Shown in pieces: positions 8,479-18,184 of a stretch of 60,150 nt of DNA (positions are counted from its first letter, which is position 1; the number at the start of each line of letters is the position of its first letter). The position numbers and the translations under genes are program-made. The notes under the pieces are model-generated. The model did no database searches. It had not been told where the DNA came from and saw nothing but the letters and a program-made list of their open reading frames with translations. The stretch lies in assembly GCA_947477565.1 (NCBI GenBank), contig CANJUR010000022.1:1-60150 (forward strand), in the 5' to 3' direction. The stretch comes from Deltaproteobacteria bacterium. Its GTDB lineage: Bacteria > Myxococcota_A > Polyangia > Polyangiales > Ga0077539.

Positions 8479-9414
8479 TCACCGGCAGGTGTGCGGGTGG
8501 CAGCCCGCCGGGTCTCCCGCCGCCCGGGCCGACAGCCGATAGACCCCGATGACATCGCAGGCCCAGAACGCGGGCGCCGCTTCGCTCCGGGGTGCGACGT
8601 TTCGGTGCATCCCGCATGCACATGTGCCGTCGCGACGCTGGTAGCAAAGCTCGATATCCGCTGGGGTCGCACAGTTATTCCGAACACGAACCTCCACGCT
8701 ATCAACGTCCCCGCAGTGGGTGCCTCGAGCGCCGGAGACCACCTCGACGCATCCCTCGAGATTGGTGCACGCCGTCCGCAGGGTGGACCCACACTTCGAT
8801 CGGTCGAGCGTACAGACCCTCGCCCCTCCCGTAGTCAGCGCACAGCAGGTGCCTCCGCACTCTTCGTCGCCAGCGCAGGTGGGGCGGCACTGCGGCGCGG
8901 CGCCGATCCAGACGCAGCCTTCGGCGGCGGAGCATTCCGGGCTGCAAGTTCGACCCGCCGAGCCGCCGACCAGACAGGTGTACCGCTCCGTCGGCGCGCA
9001 AACCGAGCGGGTCCCGCCCGCGACACGGTCCACGATTTCAATGCAGCACCCCGACGCGCATTCGAGGTTCGTAGAGCAAGGCGCGGCGCACCGTACGCCG
9101 TCGGCACCCCAATCGACGCACGCGTTGTCCAGCGCGCACGCCTCGCGGCCGCACTGCAACGTCCCGCCCGGTCCGACGAGCCAGGACGCTTCAACGCAAG
9201 CGCCCTCTGTTCCTCCGAGCGCGACGGCACAGACCTGAAGGCCGGCGTCCATCACCGGACATCGGGTGCCCGACGAACACCCCGCGCCGCAACGGCACTC
9301 GTTCGCCGCCCGGCACACCCGTCGCTCACCGTCCGGGCACGCCGCGACGCTCGGGTCTCCCGCGCACCCCATGAGCATCCACGCCATCACCATCACTGCT
9401 TGCCAGGGCACCAT
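8479..9414 (-). CDS. Cysteine-rich lipoprotein, unknown
   Basis: This 311-aa protein has a short hydrophobic leader with a lipobox-like LMGC (MVPWQAVMVMAWMLMGCAG). The rest is densely Cys-rich with repeated CxxxCxCGxxC and ECxxxCC patterns, such as NECRCGAGCSSGTRC, LECASGCCIE and EECGGTCCAL. Such small disulfide-rich modules are common in surface lipoproteins of Myxococcota and suggest an extracytoplasmic, disulfide-stabilised protein with repeat-like modules. No catalytic motif is visible. It is divergent from the GT-C gene, with 71 nt between the starts. Confidence 0.75.
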   Translation of the reverse strand: MVPWQAVMVMAWMLMGCAGDPSVAACPDGERRVCRAANECRCGAGCSSGTRCPVMDAGLQVCAVALGGTEGACVEASWLVGPGGTLQCGREACALDNACVDWGADGVRCAAPCSTNLECASGCCIEIVDRVAGGTRSVCAPTERYTCLVGGSAGRTCSPECSAAEGCVWIGAAPQCRPTCAGDEECGGTCCALTTGGARVCTLDRSKCGSTLRTACTNLEGCVEVVSGARGTHCGDVDSVEVRVRNNCATPADIELCYQRRDGTCACGMHRNVAPRSEAAPAFWACDVIGVYRLSARAAGDPAGCHPHTCR

Positions 9415-9485
9415 TCGCTGCGAAGAAGGAATGGCACATCACCGCGGCGTGTCGAGCCCGACGAGCCGCTGATAGAGTCACCATC

Positions 9486-11579
9486 GTGCCGAGCGCTGCC
9501 GAATCCTCGCGCCTTTGGATCACCGCAGTCGCAGCAGTGCTGGTCGCCACCGCGCTGACTTTCGCGCCGTCGCTGTCGGGTGGATTCGTCTGGGACGACC
9601 AACTGCTCATCGTCGCCAATGAGCGCGTTCGCGACCTCGCCAACCTCCCGCATGTCTTCGGGCGCAGCTTCTGGGACGTCTCCATGGCCAGCGCCGACGT
9701 CTCCGGCGGTGCCTACTACCGCCCGCTCATCGCCGCGGCTTTTTCTCTGGAGTTTCAGCTATTTGGACTGGGCGCTCCTGGCTACCACGCGGTCAACGTC
9801 GCGCTCCATCTCGCCTGCACCGCGCTGGTCGCGCAGTGGCTACGGATGCGCCAGGGCGAAACCGATCGCGCCGCACCGGCAGCCATCGCCGCAGCCGCGC
9901 TCGGCGCAGCGCTCTTCGCGCTCCACCCTTCCCGCGTCGAATCCGTCGCCTGGATCTCCGGCGGCACCGACCTCTGGGCCACACTGTTCGCCCTCTTCGC
10001 GCTCGTCTCCTGGCGACGTGTCGCCGGTTTGCGCGGCGTCGCGCTGGTCACCATCGCCACCCTCGCTGCGGCCCTCTGCAAAGAGTCCGTGCTGGTGCTC
10101 CCGGCGCTGCTCGCGATCGAGCGGGGACGACGCCCCTGGAGCCACCTCGCGGCCCCCGTCGCCGCCGTCGCCGTCGTCATCGCCGCACGCTCATTTTTAC
10201 TGGGCTTTGTATTCCAACGATCGAGCGAGACCGTCCTCATCGCCACAGTGCGCGTGTTTTCGTCCGTCGGTCATCTCCTCCGTCTCGTCGTGGCTCCGTG
10301 GCCGCCGACGGTCATGCCTGCGTTTGTCCGCTTCGACGCCGCGGGAGCCGTCCACTACGACGCCTGGTCTGTCGCCCTCGGCGCATTGGCCACCCTCGGC
10401 GCGTTGGGGTTCTTCGTCGCCGCCGCACGCCGCACCTCGCTGCGTCCGTGGGCGTGCGACCTCGGACTCTTCGCCGTCGCCCTGCTCCCCGCGATCAACA
10501 TTGCGCCGCTGCGCCTCCAATCGCTCGTCTCGCCGCGCTTTCTCTACCTGCCCCTCCTCGGTCTGACGGCGCTTCTCGCTCGAGCACTCGCTCGCGTTTC
10601 GCGCCCACAGGTGCGCACCGCCACGCTCGCTTGCAGCGCTGCGCTCCTTCTCGGTGCGTCCCTCGTCGTGCGCCACACCGCCGCGTTCGCATCGACTGCC
10701 GACCTGTGGGCCTCGGAGGTGGAGCACAACCCCGAAAACCACTTCGCTCTCAAGGCGCTGGCCATCGCCCGTACCCGCGAGCACCGGCCGTTCGACGCAC
10801 TCCAACTCTCGCTCCGCGCCTTCGAAGCCGCGGGCAGAGCACACGCCCGAGACGCGCAGGCCGATCGCGCTCTCGACGTCGCGAGCCGCGTGAGTGACCT
10901 CACCCCGGAGGCCGACCAGGAAACACTCACCGCCGTTCGATCATTCTTCGAAGCATTTGCGCCCGGCCATGATGGCCCCGCGGTGCTCGCGACCCGCGCA
11001 GTGCGGCTCCGACTCCCACTCGGCGTCGCCGACCGCGACGGGCGCATTCGCCACGCCTGGCGCATCCCCTATGCCATCGCGCTCGCACGAACGCTCCGCT
11101 ACGCCGAGTCTGAGTCCGTGCTTCGAATCATCCTGCGCGAGCAGTCCCGCGACGCACTCGCGTGGCGCAATCTCCTCCTCGTCACCGCCTCTCAAGAGCA
11201 CTGGACCGACGCCCTCGCGGCCTGCGCTCCCGCGCTGCGCGCCAACCCGACCGATGCCACAGCGGAGCACCTGTGTGAGGCCATCGCGCGAGCGGCGAAC
11301 GCGACCCGAACTCCCCCGGCCGACCCCATCGATGCGCTCGTACTTCGCGGCAACCTGCTGCTCTCCATCGGCGCACGCGAGCGGGTCCGCCGCATGATCG
11401 CCCCGGCAGCCAGTGCTCACCCCGAGCGTCGAGACCTGGCCATGCTCCTGCTCCGGGCCGACCTCGCGGATGGGGTGCTCGACCGCGCCCGCGCTCGCCT
11501 CGACGCACTGCGCACCCTCGGGGTTACGCCCGACCTGGATGCAATCGGGCAGGCGCTCGAACGCCGACAGTCACGCTGA
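9486..11579 (+). CDS. TMTC-like GT-C membrane protein with C-terminal helical repeats
   Basis: This 697-aa protein begins at a GTG. The N-terminal half is polytopic (about 8-10 hydrophobic helices). The first periplasmic loop carries GGFVWDDQLLI, the acidic DD-type site of GT-C glycosyltransferases, and YYRPLIAAAFSLE, the YRP motif seen in TMTC/PMT-like O-mannosyltransferase relatives. From about residue 400 it turns into alpha-helical TPR-like repeats (NPENHFALKALAIARTREH, RYAESESVLRIILREQ). By family, such proteins transfer sugars from a lipid-linked donor to exported proteins. The exact donor and acceptor cannot be told. The downstream lipoprotein starts 26 nt later. Confidence 0.82.
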   Translation: MPSAAESSRLWITAVAAVLVATALTFAPSLSGGFVWDDQLLIVANERVRDLANLPHVFGRSFWDVSMASADVSGGAYYRPLIAAAFSLEFQLFGLGAPGYHAVNVALHLACTALVAQWLRMRQGETDRAAPAAIAAAALGAALFALHPSRVESVAWISGGTDLWATLFALFALVSWRRVAGLRGVALVTIATLAAALCKESVLVLPALLAIERGRRPWSHLAAPVAAVAVVIAARSFLLGFVFQRSSETVLIATVRVFSSVGHLLRLVVAPWPPTVMPAFVRFDAAGAVHYDAWSVALGALATLGALGFFVAAARRTSLRPWACDLGLFAVALLPAINIAPLRLQSLVSPRFLYLPLLGLTALLARALARVSRPQVRTATLACSAALLLGASLVVRHTAAFASTADLWASEVEHNPENHFALKALAIARTREHRPFDALQLSLRAFEAAGRAHARDAQADRALDVASRVSDLTPEADQETLTAVRSFFEAFAPGHDGPAVLATRAVRLRLPLGVADRDGRIRHAWRIPYAIALARTLRYAESESVLRIILREQSRDALAWRNLLLVTASQEHWTDALAACAPALRANPTDATAEHLCEAIARAANATRTPPADPIDALVLRGNLLLSIGARERVRRMIAPAASAHPERRDLAMLLLRADLADGVLDRARARLDALRTLGVTPDLDAIGQALERRQSR

Positions 11580-11605
11580 GACGACATCGCGGATACATTC
11601 GTCGG

Positions 11606-12832
11606 GTGAAGACCCTTCTGGCCTCCGCGATGCTCGTCTCCCTTGCGCTCCAGGGCTGTGATGACCCGTCGCCCTCGAACACCGATGCCGCCTCCGTGGA
11701 CGCGGCCATCGGCAACGACCTCGGCGCACTCGCCGACGATCGTACGTCCCCCAACGATCGCCCTGTCGATCCGCCGCGCGACGTACTACCGCCCATCGAT
11801 CTCGGTAGCGCGCCGCTCGACCCCGCCAGTTGGCCCGTCGATCACCTCGGGCCTTACCGAGTCGGCTACCGCACGTTTCGCCACACCTACACCCCGCGCG
11901 GAAGCTCTGTACCCCGCACCATCCCGCTGCACATCTGGTATCCGACACTCGTCGCGGAGGGCCCCCATCCGACCTACGCGCTGATCTTTCCTGATCGGCA
12001 GTCGTACATCGACGCGCCGCCCGCGCCGCCCGCCTACCCGCGCGGCTACCCCGTGCACGTGTACTCCCACGGCCACCGTGGCTTTGGCCCAACCAGCAAT
12101 TTCCTGATGCGCTACTTCGCCTCCCACGGCTGGATCAGCGTTGCGCCAGACCACACGGGCAACACCCTGCTTGAGTCGCCAGAACCCCGCCCTGCGCATC
12201 TCTACTACTGGCGCTCTCTCGACGTGAGCGCAGCGCTCGACGCGGTCTCGCGCCTCGACGCGAGCGACCCGCTCGCTGGGCATCTCGACACCCGCGCCGC
12301 CGTCCTCTCGGGGCATTCGTTTGGCACGCATACCGTCTGGGCGAGCGCCGGCGCGACCTTTGACATCGACGCCCTCCGACCAAACTGCACCCCTGCAACC
12401 AGTTGTGGCGCAGACGATATCGCCGAGTTTCAGCGGGGTGTCGGCGACCCGCGCTTCGTCGCCGTGATGCCCCTCGCAGGCGCCATCTCCCGCGACTGGT
12501 TCGGGCCCGGAGGGCATCGATCGGTACACGTTCCGGTCTTCGCGATGAGTGGCAGCGATGACCCGGTCGGCGCCGACGTGCAGTTTGCAACCACCGCGGG
12601 AATCGACGTCACCTGGATCGAAGTCCGTGGCGCGTGCCACCAATTCTTCGCCCTCGGCCGCTGCTCCATGATCGACGACAGCCTCCAATCGCCCATCGTC
12701 GGGACGTACGCACTCGCCTTCGCGCGGCGATATCTACTCGGAGACACAGGCTCGACCGTGCAGACGATCCTCGACGGCACCCGCGCTGTCGATGATCGCG
12801 TGACCTACCACCATCACGCCGCCACGCCTTGA
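11606..12832 (+). CDS. Lipoprotein alpha/beta-hydrolase (PAF-acetylhydrolase/chlorophyllase-like)
   Basis: This 408-aa protein starts at a GTG with a signal ending in a lipobox (SLALQGC), then an Asp/Pro-rich linker of about 60 residues typical of surface lipoproteins. The hydrolase core shows an oxyanion-hole region (YPVHVYSHGHRGFG), a nucleophile elbow GHSFG at about residue 233, a likely acid (MSGSDDPVGADVQF) and a late His (RGACHQFFALG). This order matches esterase or lipase members of the PAF-AH/dienelactone-hydrolase group. Substrate unknown; an ester at or outside the cell surface is likely. Confidence 0.85.
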   Translation: MKTLLASAMLVSLALQGCDDPSPSNTDAASVDAAIGNDLGALADDRTSPNDRPVDPPRDVLPPIDLGSAPLDPASWPVDHLGPYRVGYRTFRHTYTPRGSSVPRTIPLHIWYPTLVAEGPHPTYALIFPDRQSYIDAPPAPPAYPRGYPVHVYSHGHRGFGPTSNFLMRYFASHGWISVAPDHTGNTLLESPEPRPAHLYYWRSLDVSAALDAVSRLDASDPLAGHLDTRAAVLSGHSFGTHTVWASAGATFDIDALRPNCTPATSCGADDIAEFQRGVGDPRFVAVMPLAGAISRDWFGPGGHRSVHVPVFAMSGSDDPVGADVQFATTAGIDVTWIEVRGACHQFFALGRCSMIDDSLQSPIVGTYALAFARRYLLGDTGSTVQTILDGTRAVDDRVTYHHHAATP

Positions 12833-12899
12833 GTCTGACTCCCGAAGTTCGCAATCCCGTGTATTGATTCAGACCATTCCACAGACCGGAGATTTCCCT

Positions 12900-14567
12900 T
12901 TGCACGCAACGTCTGCCTCTCGCTGGTCGTTGGCGCTCGCACCGATTCTCGCGGTTGCTTGCAGCGACGCCACCCCGCCGACGGTCACGCCCGATGCCGG
13001 CGTGACACCACCTCCATCCACCGTAACTTTCAACCCACCCGAACCGGTGCTGCGCCGACTTACGCAGGCGCAGTACGTCAACGCCATCCACGACCTCCTG
13101 GGCGACGACCTCCTCGTCTCGCGACCGATGGAGCCCGACGTCTCGCTCGGCGGATCGATCTCGGTCGGCGCGGCCGGCACGAGCATCTCCCCACGTGGCG
13201 TCGAGCAGTATGAAGCCCTCGCGTACGATCTGGCCGAGCAGCTTCTTCGCACCGGGGCACGGCGCGCTCGCGCGGTGTCGTGCACCCCGATGGCAATCGT
13301 GGACGCGACCTGTGCGGAGACGTTTGTTCGCGCCACGGGCCGGCGACTGTGGCGTCGCCCCCTGACGGACGCCGAGTCCACCGCTTTGGTTACCCTGGCA
13401 GGTAATGCAGCGATGACGCTCAACGACTTCCATCGGGGCCTTGAGTACGCGCTCTCAGCGATGCTTCAGTCGCCGTTGTTTTTGTTTCGCGTCGAGATCG
13501 CGGAGCCCGCGACCGGCGCGGACGTCGCTCGCTTCAGCCCCTACTCGCTCGCCGCGCGCCTCGCGTTCTTCCTCTGGAACGGCCCCGCCGATGACGACCT
13601 GCTCGCCGCCGCCGCAGACGGGCGCTTGAGCACTGACGAGGGCGTCAGCGCTGAAGTCACGCGCATGGTCGCCTCGCCGAAACTGAACCGCGGCCTCCGC
13701 GCGTTCGTCACCGAATGGCTGGGGCTCCAGCGACTCGACGCCGTCACCAAAGACCCGATGGTCTACACGTCGTTCAGTAGCGATGTTCCGGCCGCAGCGC
13801 GCGAGGAGACCCTCTCGCTAGCGGAGCACCTCGCGGTGACCCGCGACGCCGACTTCCGCGACATCATCACGACGCGCGAAATCTTCGTAAATCGTCGGCT
13901 CGCTTCGATCTACAACGTTCGCGCGCCATCCCAGATGCGGCCCGACGGGTTCGGCCTCACGACGCTGCCGGAAGACTCGCCCCGCCGCGGTCTTCTCGGC
14001 CACGTGAGCATGCTTGCCCTCGCTGCGCACCCGGTCTCGACCTCCCCGACGCTGCGAGGAAAGTTCATCCGGGAGTCACTTCTCTGCAACGAGGTTCCGA
14101 TGCCGCCAGTGAACGTCAACACCGCCCTCCCGGAGCCCACCACCGGGCTTAGGACCATGCGCGAGCGACTGCTGCGCCACCAGGTCGATCCGACGTGCCG
14201 CTCGTGTCACGCGCTGCTCGATCCCATCGGACTGGCACTCGAAAATTTCGACGGCATCGGGGCGTACCGCACCAACGACCACGGCGCCGCCATCGACGCG
14301 AGCGGCAACCTCGACGGCGTTGCGTACGGCGACTCGCGCGGGCTCACTCAGACGCTCCACGACTCGCCTGCATTTCCGCGCTGCATCTCGACCCGGCTGT
14401 ACCGATTTGCGTACGGTCGGCACGAGAGCGACGGCGAGGAGGCAGAGGTGGGCCGACTCGCGCAGGACTTCGCATACGGCGGCTACCGATTGCGCCGATT
14501 GATGTCATCCATCGCCGTGAGCCCGGCATTTCGCCGCGCCGACAGCACCGCCGGGAGGCAGCCGTGA
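12900..14567 (+). CDS. DUF1592/DUF1588/DUF1585-domain lipoprotein with CxxCH motif
   Basis: This is the first partner of the DUF1592-DUF1552 pair known from Planctomycetes and Myxococcota. I start it at the TTG at 12900, which has GGAG 8 nt upstream and gives a signal ending in a lipobox (PILAVAC); an upstream TTG at 12864 lacks that support. The protein is 555 aa. Visible blocks are VLRRLTQAQYVNAIHDLLG (DUF1587/1592 start), AARLAFFLWNGPADDDLL (DUF1592 core), GLLGHVSMLALAAHPVSTSP with PTLRGKF (DUF1588), and TCRSCHALLDPIGLALENFDGIG, which contains CxxCH, a potential c-type haem attachment site. The C-terminal DUF1585 block follows. The stop overlaps the next start by GTGA. Function is unproven; redox-linked extracellular degradation has been proposed for relatives. 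Confidence 0.9.
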   Translation: MHATSASRWSLALAPILAVACSDATPPTVTPDAGVTPPPSTVTFNPPEPVLRRLTQAQYVNAIHDLLGDDLLVSRPMEPDVSLGGSISVGAAGTSISPRGVEQYEALAYDLAEQLLRTGARRARAVSCTPMAIVDATCAETFVRATGRRLWRRPLTDAESTALVTLAGNAAMTLNDFHRGLEYALSAMLQSPLFLFRVEIAEPATGADVARFSPYSLAARLAFFLWNGPADDDLLAAAADGRLSTDEGVSAEVTRMVASPKLNRGLRAFVTEWLGLQRLDAVTKDPMVYTSFSSDVPAAAREETLSLAEHLAVTRDADFRDIITTREIFVNRRLASIYNVRAPSQMRPDGFGLTTLPEDSPRRGLLGHVSMLALAAHPVSTSPTLRGKFIRESLLCNEVPMPPVNVNTALPEPTTGLRTMRERLLRHQVDPTCRSCHALLDPIGLALENFDGIGAYRTNDHGAAIDASGNLDGVAYGDSRGLTQTLHDSPAFPRCISTRLYRFAYGRHESDGEEAEVGRLAQDFAYGGYRLRRLMSSIAVSPAFRRADSTAGRQP

Positions 14568-15877
14568 AGCACAGCATCAACCGACGAACGCTCCTCAAGG
14601 GTCTACTTGGCGGCGCAGCGATTTCCATCGGGCTGCCTCCGCTTGAGTGCTTCATCAACGCCAACGGCACCGCCTACGCGGGCGGAGGGACAAGCTTTCC
14701 AAAGCGCTTCGGAGTCTTCTTCTGGGGCAACGGCGTGCTGCCCGCGCGGTGGGATCCGACCACCGAGGGCACCGGCTATGCTTTGAGCCCGCAACTCATG
14801 CCGCTGGCCGCGCTGAAGCCCGACATGACGATCATCTCGGCGTCGCGCGTGCTCACGACCAACTCGTCGCCGCACCTCTCTGGCCCAGCGGGTCTCCTCA
14901 CCGGCGACGCGCTCAGCGGCGGAACCGTCACCCGACCCAGCATCGATCAAGTGCTCGCACAGGAGATCGGCGGCGAGACCCGTTTCCGCTCGCTGGAAAT
15001 CGGCGTTCAGCGCTCGGACAACAGCTACTCGTTTAGCGGTCCCAACCAGATCAACCCACCGGAGACGTCGCCTCGGGCGTTTTTCAACCGGCTCTTCGGG
15101 GACGGGTTTCGCATGCCTGGCGAGATGACCACAGCAGACCCGCGGGTTCGGCTGCGCCGCAGCGTTCTCGACGCCGTCGGCGGCCAGGCGGGCGACCTGC
15201 GCAACCGCCTCGGCAGCGCGGACCGCATCCGTCTCGACCAACACCTCGAAGGGATTCGCGGCCTCGAGCGACAGATCGCCCGCCTCGAAGAGAACCCACC
15301 GAGCCTCGCCGCGTGTCGGCGGCCCGACATGCCGCCGGAGGCATACGCAGACATCGACGGACGACCTCAGATGTCCGCGATCTCCCATGCGATGGCCGAC
15401 CTCATGGCCATGGCCCTCGCTTGCGATCAGACCCGCGTGTTTTTCAACATGTACTCGCAGTCAGTCAACAACACGCTCTTCCCAGGAGCTCCTGCGGGAC
15501 ACCATCAGCTTACCCACGATGAGCCCGGCGAGCAGCCGATGGTGGATGCCATCGTCCGCCTGATCATGAGTGACCTCGCATACTTCCTCAGTGCGCTCCG
15601 TGGCGTGCCGGAGGGCGACGGCAACCTCCTTCAGCACTCCATCGTCCTCTGCACCACGGACTGCTCGTATGGGAAGTCACACTCCATCGACGACTATCCG
15701 ATGATCCTCGCGGGCAGCGCAGGCGGGGCGCTCGCGACCGGAAGACACATCGCCGCCCGCGGAGAGAATTCCAGCAAGGTGATGCTCTCGATTCTGCGCG
15801 CGATGGGCGTGCGAGCGACGGATTTCGGAGTCGGTGCGGGTCGCACCATGGACGGCCTCTCGGCTCTCTCGCCCTGA
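14564..15877 (+). CDS. DUF1552-domain exported protein (partner of DUF1592 gene)
   Basis: This 437-aa protein starts at the GTG at 14564, which overlaps the upstream stop (GTGA), so translation is coupled. The N-terminus (INRRTLLKGLLGGAAISIGLPP) is a twin-arginine-type signal, implying folding in the cytoplasm before export. The core carries FGVFFWGNGVLPARW, TGYALSPQLMPLAALKPDM, SSPHLSGPAGLLTG and DQTRVFFNMYSQSVNNTLF, matching DUF1552, a relative of the sulfatase/DUF1501 group. HxH-type residues and acidic clusters could bind metal. It is expected to work with the DUF1592 lipoprotein; the reaction is unknown. Confidence 0.9.
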   Translation: MKHSINRRTLLKGLLGGAAISIGLPPLECFINANGTAYAGGGTSFPKRFGVFFWGNGVLPARWDPTTEGTGYALSPQLMPLAALKPDMTIISASRVLTTNSSPHLSGPAGLLTGDALSGGTVTRPSIDQVLAQEIGGETRFRSLEIGVQRSDNSYSFSGPNQINPPETSPRAFFNRLFGDGFRMPGEMTTADPRVRLRRSVLDAVGGQAGDLRNRLGSADRIRLDQHLEGIRGLERQIARLEENPPSLAACRRPDMPPEAYADIDGRPQMSAISHAMADLMAMALACDQTRVFFNMYSQSVNNTLFPGAPAGHHQLTHDEPGEQPMVDAIVRLIMSDLAYFLSALRGVPEGDGNLLQHSIVLCTTDCSYGKSHSIDDYPMILAGSAGGALATGRHIAARGENSSKVMLSILRAMGVRATDFGVGAGRTMDGLSALSP

Positions 15878-15909
15878 AGATCACGGGCAGGCATACACTC
15901 CGCTAGACG

Positions 15910-16674
15910 GTGTTCTTCGGGCTGATTGCAGCCTCGATCGGCTGCTCAGACGGCGGAGAGATGGACCCATTCGCGGGGCCAGCGCCAGAGCAGTGCCCAT
16001 CGGGCGCGACAGAGCAGTCGATGGTTCTCAACACGCTGGTACTGCTGCAACAGAGTTCTCCTGGCGTGTCTCCGGGCTTCAACCTCGACGGACGCGTAAG
16101 CGGAGCCGACGACGCGCTCCGGTCGGCGCCGCGACCTCACCGCCCCAGACGGAACAGTCGGCGTCGATAACCAGTTTTCGCTACTCGTACCGGCGTTGGA
16201 CACCGTGACTGCGGGCGCTCTCGATGCAGCCATCCAGGGCGCGATCAACAACGGTTAACTCATGGTCGCGGTGACCATCGAGGGCCTCGACAACCGGCTC
16301 AACGACCCATGCCTCAGCCTCGTGTTTCGCCGGGTGCAGGCGCGTCCGGTCGTCGGTAGTGATTCGCGCATCGACCCGGGGCAGACGTTCGATACGATCC
16401 GCGATGAGCCGGTCAGCCGCGTGACCTGCAGGACGCGCGGGTGCGCATCCGGTGGCGGGCCGACGACACCTTCGAGGGGCTCATCGGCGGGGGAATCCCT
16501 GCGGCGCAAATGATCGCAACCGCCCAGACTTTGACCATCGGATCGGACCTGATGGGCGTGGTGCGGCGGCTGATCCTCTCCATCACCGACATGGATCCGG
16601 ACGCCGACGGCAACTGCCGTTCGTTTTCCGCGGCGGTGTCCTTCGAAGGCCGCGCCGCCTTCGTCAATCCATAG
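15910..16674 (+). pseudogene. Frameshifted lipoprotein pseudogene, paralogue of the gene at 50306-51475
   Basis: A GTG at 15910 opens a lipoprotein-like leader (MFFGLIAASIGC), then LNTLVLLQQSSPGVSPGFNLDGRVSGADD. The frame is then lost near 16110-16140. Coding resumes in another frame as DGTVGVDNQFSLLVPALDT, hits a TAA at 16256-16258, continues as LMVAVTIEGLDNRLNDP, and shifts again near 16430 into VRIRWRADDTFEGLIGGG and DPDADGNCRSFSAAVSF. Each block aligns in order with the intact lipoprotein at 50306-51475 (GFNIDGRNS, GGVDNQLPN, LLILVRLTGVNG, LNDPSVHV, LRVTPGATEGVNGNLGG). Two frameshifts plus a stop make this a decayed paralogue rather than one sequencing slip. Confidence 0.8.
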
Positions 16675-16675
16675 T

Positions 16676-18184
16676 TCAGGCCGCCACGGCTCGACTCCGC
16701 GATCGGTTGGCGAGCCGCTCCGCAGCGACCCACGCGAGCGCCATGATCGAGTGCTGGGGGTTCACCCCGAGGTTCGTAGGAAACACGCTCGCATCCATCA
16801 CGTGGAGCCCATGAACGCCGTGCACGGCGAGGTTTTCGTCCACCACGCTTGTGCTCGAATCGCGGCCCGCGCACGCCGTCCCGAAAAGGTGCGAAGCGAC
16901 CATGTTGAGTTGGTGCGGACGAAGCGTGGCCCGCTCGATCGTTTCGACCTCCGCGGCGCTCTTGAACACCGCAGGAAGCCCAGCGATCCCAGGGAAGACC
17001 TCCCGCGCCCCGGCCGCGAACATCATCCGACACAGAATCGCGAGGCCCTCTCGAACCCGATCCATGTCTCGCGCCGTCGGCGTGTAATGCACCGCCGCGC
17101 CGCTGCCGCCGCCAAAAAGCGCTGGGCGCACCCTCCCGTGGGCCTCCATCCGGCAGATGAAGCTCCACTGGGCATAGTGGTCCATCTCGGTGAGTCGGCG
17201 CTGCCACATCGCTCCGGCCCCGGGGAGTCTGGGAGCCAAGAGCTCTGGTGGAAGTGAGAGCGTTTCGAGCTTCAGGCGCTTGTCACGCAGCGGCACTTCG
17301 TAGCCCTGCGTAGCGCCGCGGCTCATGGTGACAGCCTCGTCGAAGCGCCCGACGACCGCGCAGCCCGGGTGCGCCTGAAACCGCTCTCCGACCATGCCGC
17401 GCAGGCCGCTCCGCCGCAGGATGACCGGGGTCTGCACCGCGCTCGCGCTGACGATGACGGCCTCTCGCGCCATCACGCGAAGCTGCGCCACGGGTCGGCG
17501 CGTGACCGGATCGACCAGCACCCCTTGGACCCCCACGGCGCGGCCCCACTCCATCAGGACGCGGTCGATGCGCGCCAACGTGAGCAGCCGCGCGCCGTCG
17601 CGCTGAGCCCGCGGAACATACGAGACATCCATGCTCTGCCTAGCCTCGCCGGGGCATCCCTGGAGGCATCGTGCGGTGCCCTGACATCGGGCCGCGTTGC
17701 GCGTCATCGGCTGCCCAGGGAGCCCCAGAGCGCGACACGCCTCCGCCATGCGCTCGGCGTTTCCGCCGAAGAGCTTGCTGCTGGTTTCAGCGACTTCGAG
17801 TTCACGCTCGATATTTTCGAAGGCGTCGTCGAGGGCGCGACGCTCCACGAGGTGGGCGAGACCATGTCGCGCGATCCACTCGGCGCGGACGTCTTCGGGC
17901 AGACGCCAGATGATGCCCGAGTTGATCGCAGTGGCCCCGCCTACGCAGCGCCCCTGGAGGAGCGGCAGCGGGTATGCGCCTCGGGTGGTTGCCGTCGCGA
18001 AGTCCCGGAAGGCCATCGCCATGGCATCGAGCACTTCACCGGGCCTCTCGGCGGTGCGCAGCAAGGGGCCTTCTTCGACCATCAACACGTCGTGGCCCGC
18101 CCCGGCCAGAACCCGGGCCGCCGTTGCGCCGCCCGCGCCGGTGCCGACGATGACGAAGTCGGCTACGTCGTCGATGACGCGCAT
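16676..18184 (-). CDS. GMC-family FAD-dependent oxidoreductase
   Basis: This 502-aa protein has an N-terminal FAD Rossmann motif (FVIVGTGAGGATAARVLAG), the GMC block GGATAINSGIIWRLPE, and a cysteine-rich stretch (ARCQGTARCLQGCPGEA) typical of the long-chain alcohol and sterol oxidase branch. At the C-terminus, HLFGTACAGRD is followed by GLHVMDASVFPTNLGVNPQHSIMALA with the catalytic His and Asn region. I start it at the ATG at 18184, which overlaps the upstream stop (TGATG). By family it oxidises an alcohol group to aldehyde or ketone. The FadR-type regulator upstream suggests a lipid or fatty-alcohol substrate; that is inference. The 3' end nearly touches the convergent pseudogene. Confidence 0.92.
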   Translation of the reverse strand: MRVIDDVADFVIVGTGAGGATAARVLAGAGHDVLMVEEGPLLRTAERPGEVLDAMAMAFRDFATATTRGAYPLPLLQGRCVGGATAINSGIIWRLPEDVRAEWIARHGLAHLVERRALDDAFENIERELEVAETSSKLFGGNAERMAEACRALGLPGQPMTRNAARCQGTARCLQGCPGEARQSMDVSYVPRAQRDGARLLTLARIDRVLMEWGRAVGVQGVLVDPVTRRPVAQLRVMAREAVIVSASAVQTPVILRRSGLRGMVGERFQAHPGCAVVGRFDEAVTMSRGATQGYEVPLRDKRLKLETLSLPPELLAPRLPGAGAMWQRRLTEMDHYAQWSFICRMEAHGRVRPALFGGGSGAAVHYTPTARDMDRVREGLAILCRMMFAAGAREVFPGIAGLPAVFKSAAEVETIERATLRPHQLNMVASHLFGTACAGRDSSTSVVDENLAVHGVHGLHVMDASVFPTNLGVNPQHSIMALAWVAAERLANRSRSRAVAA

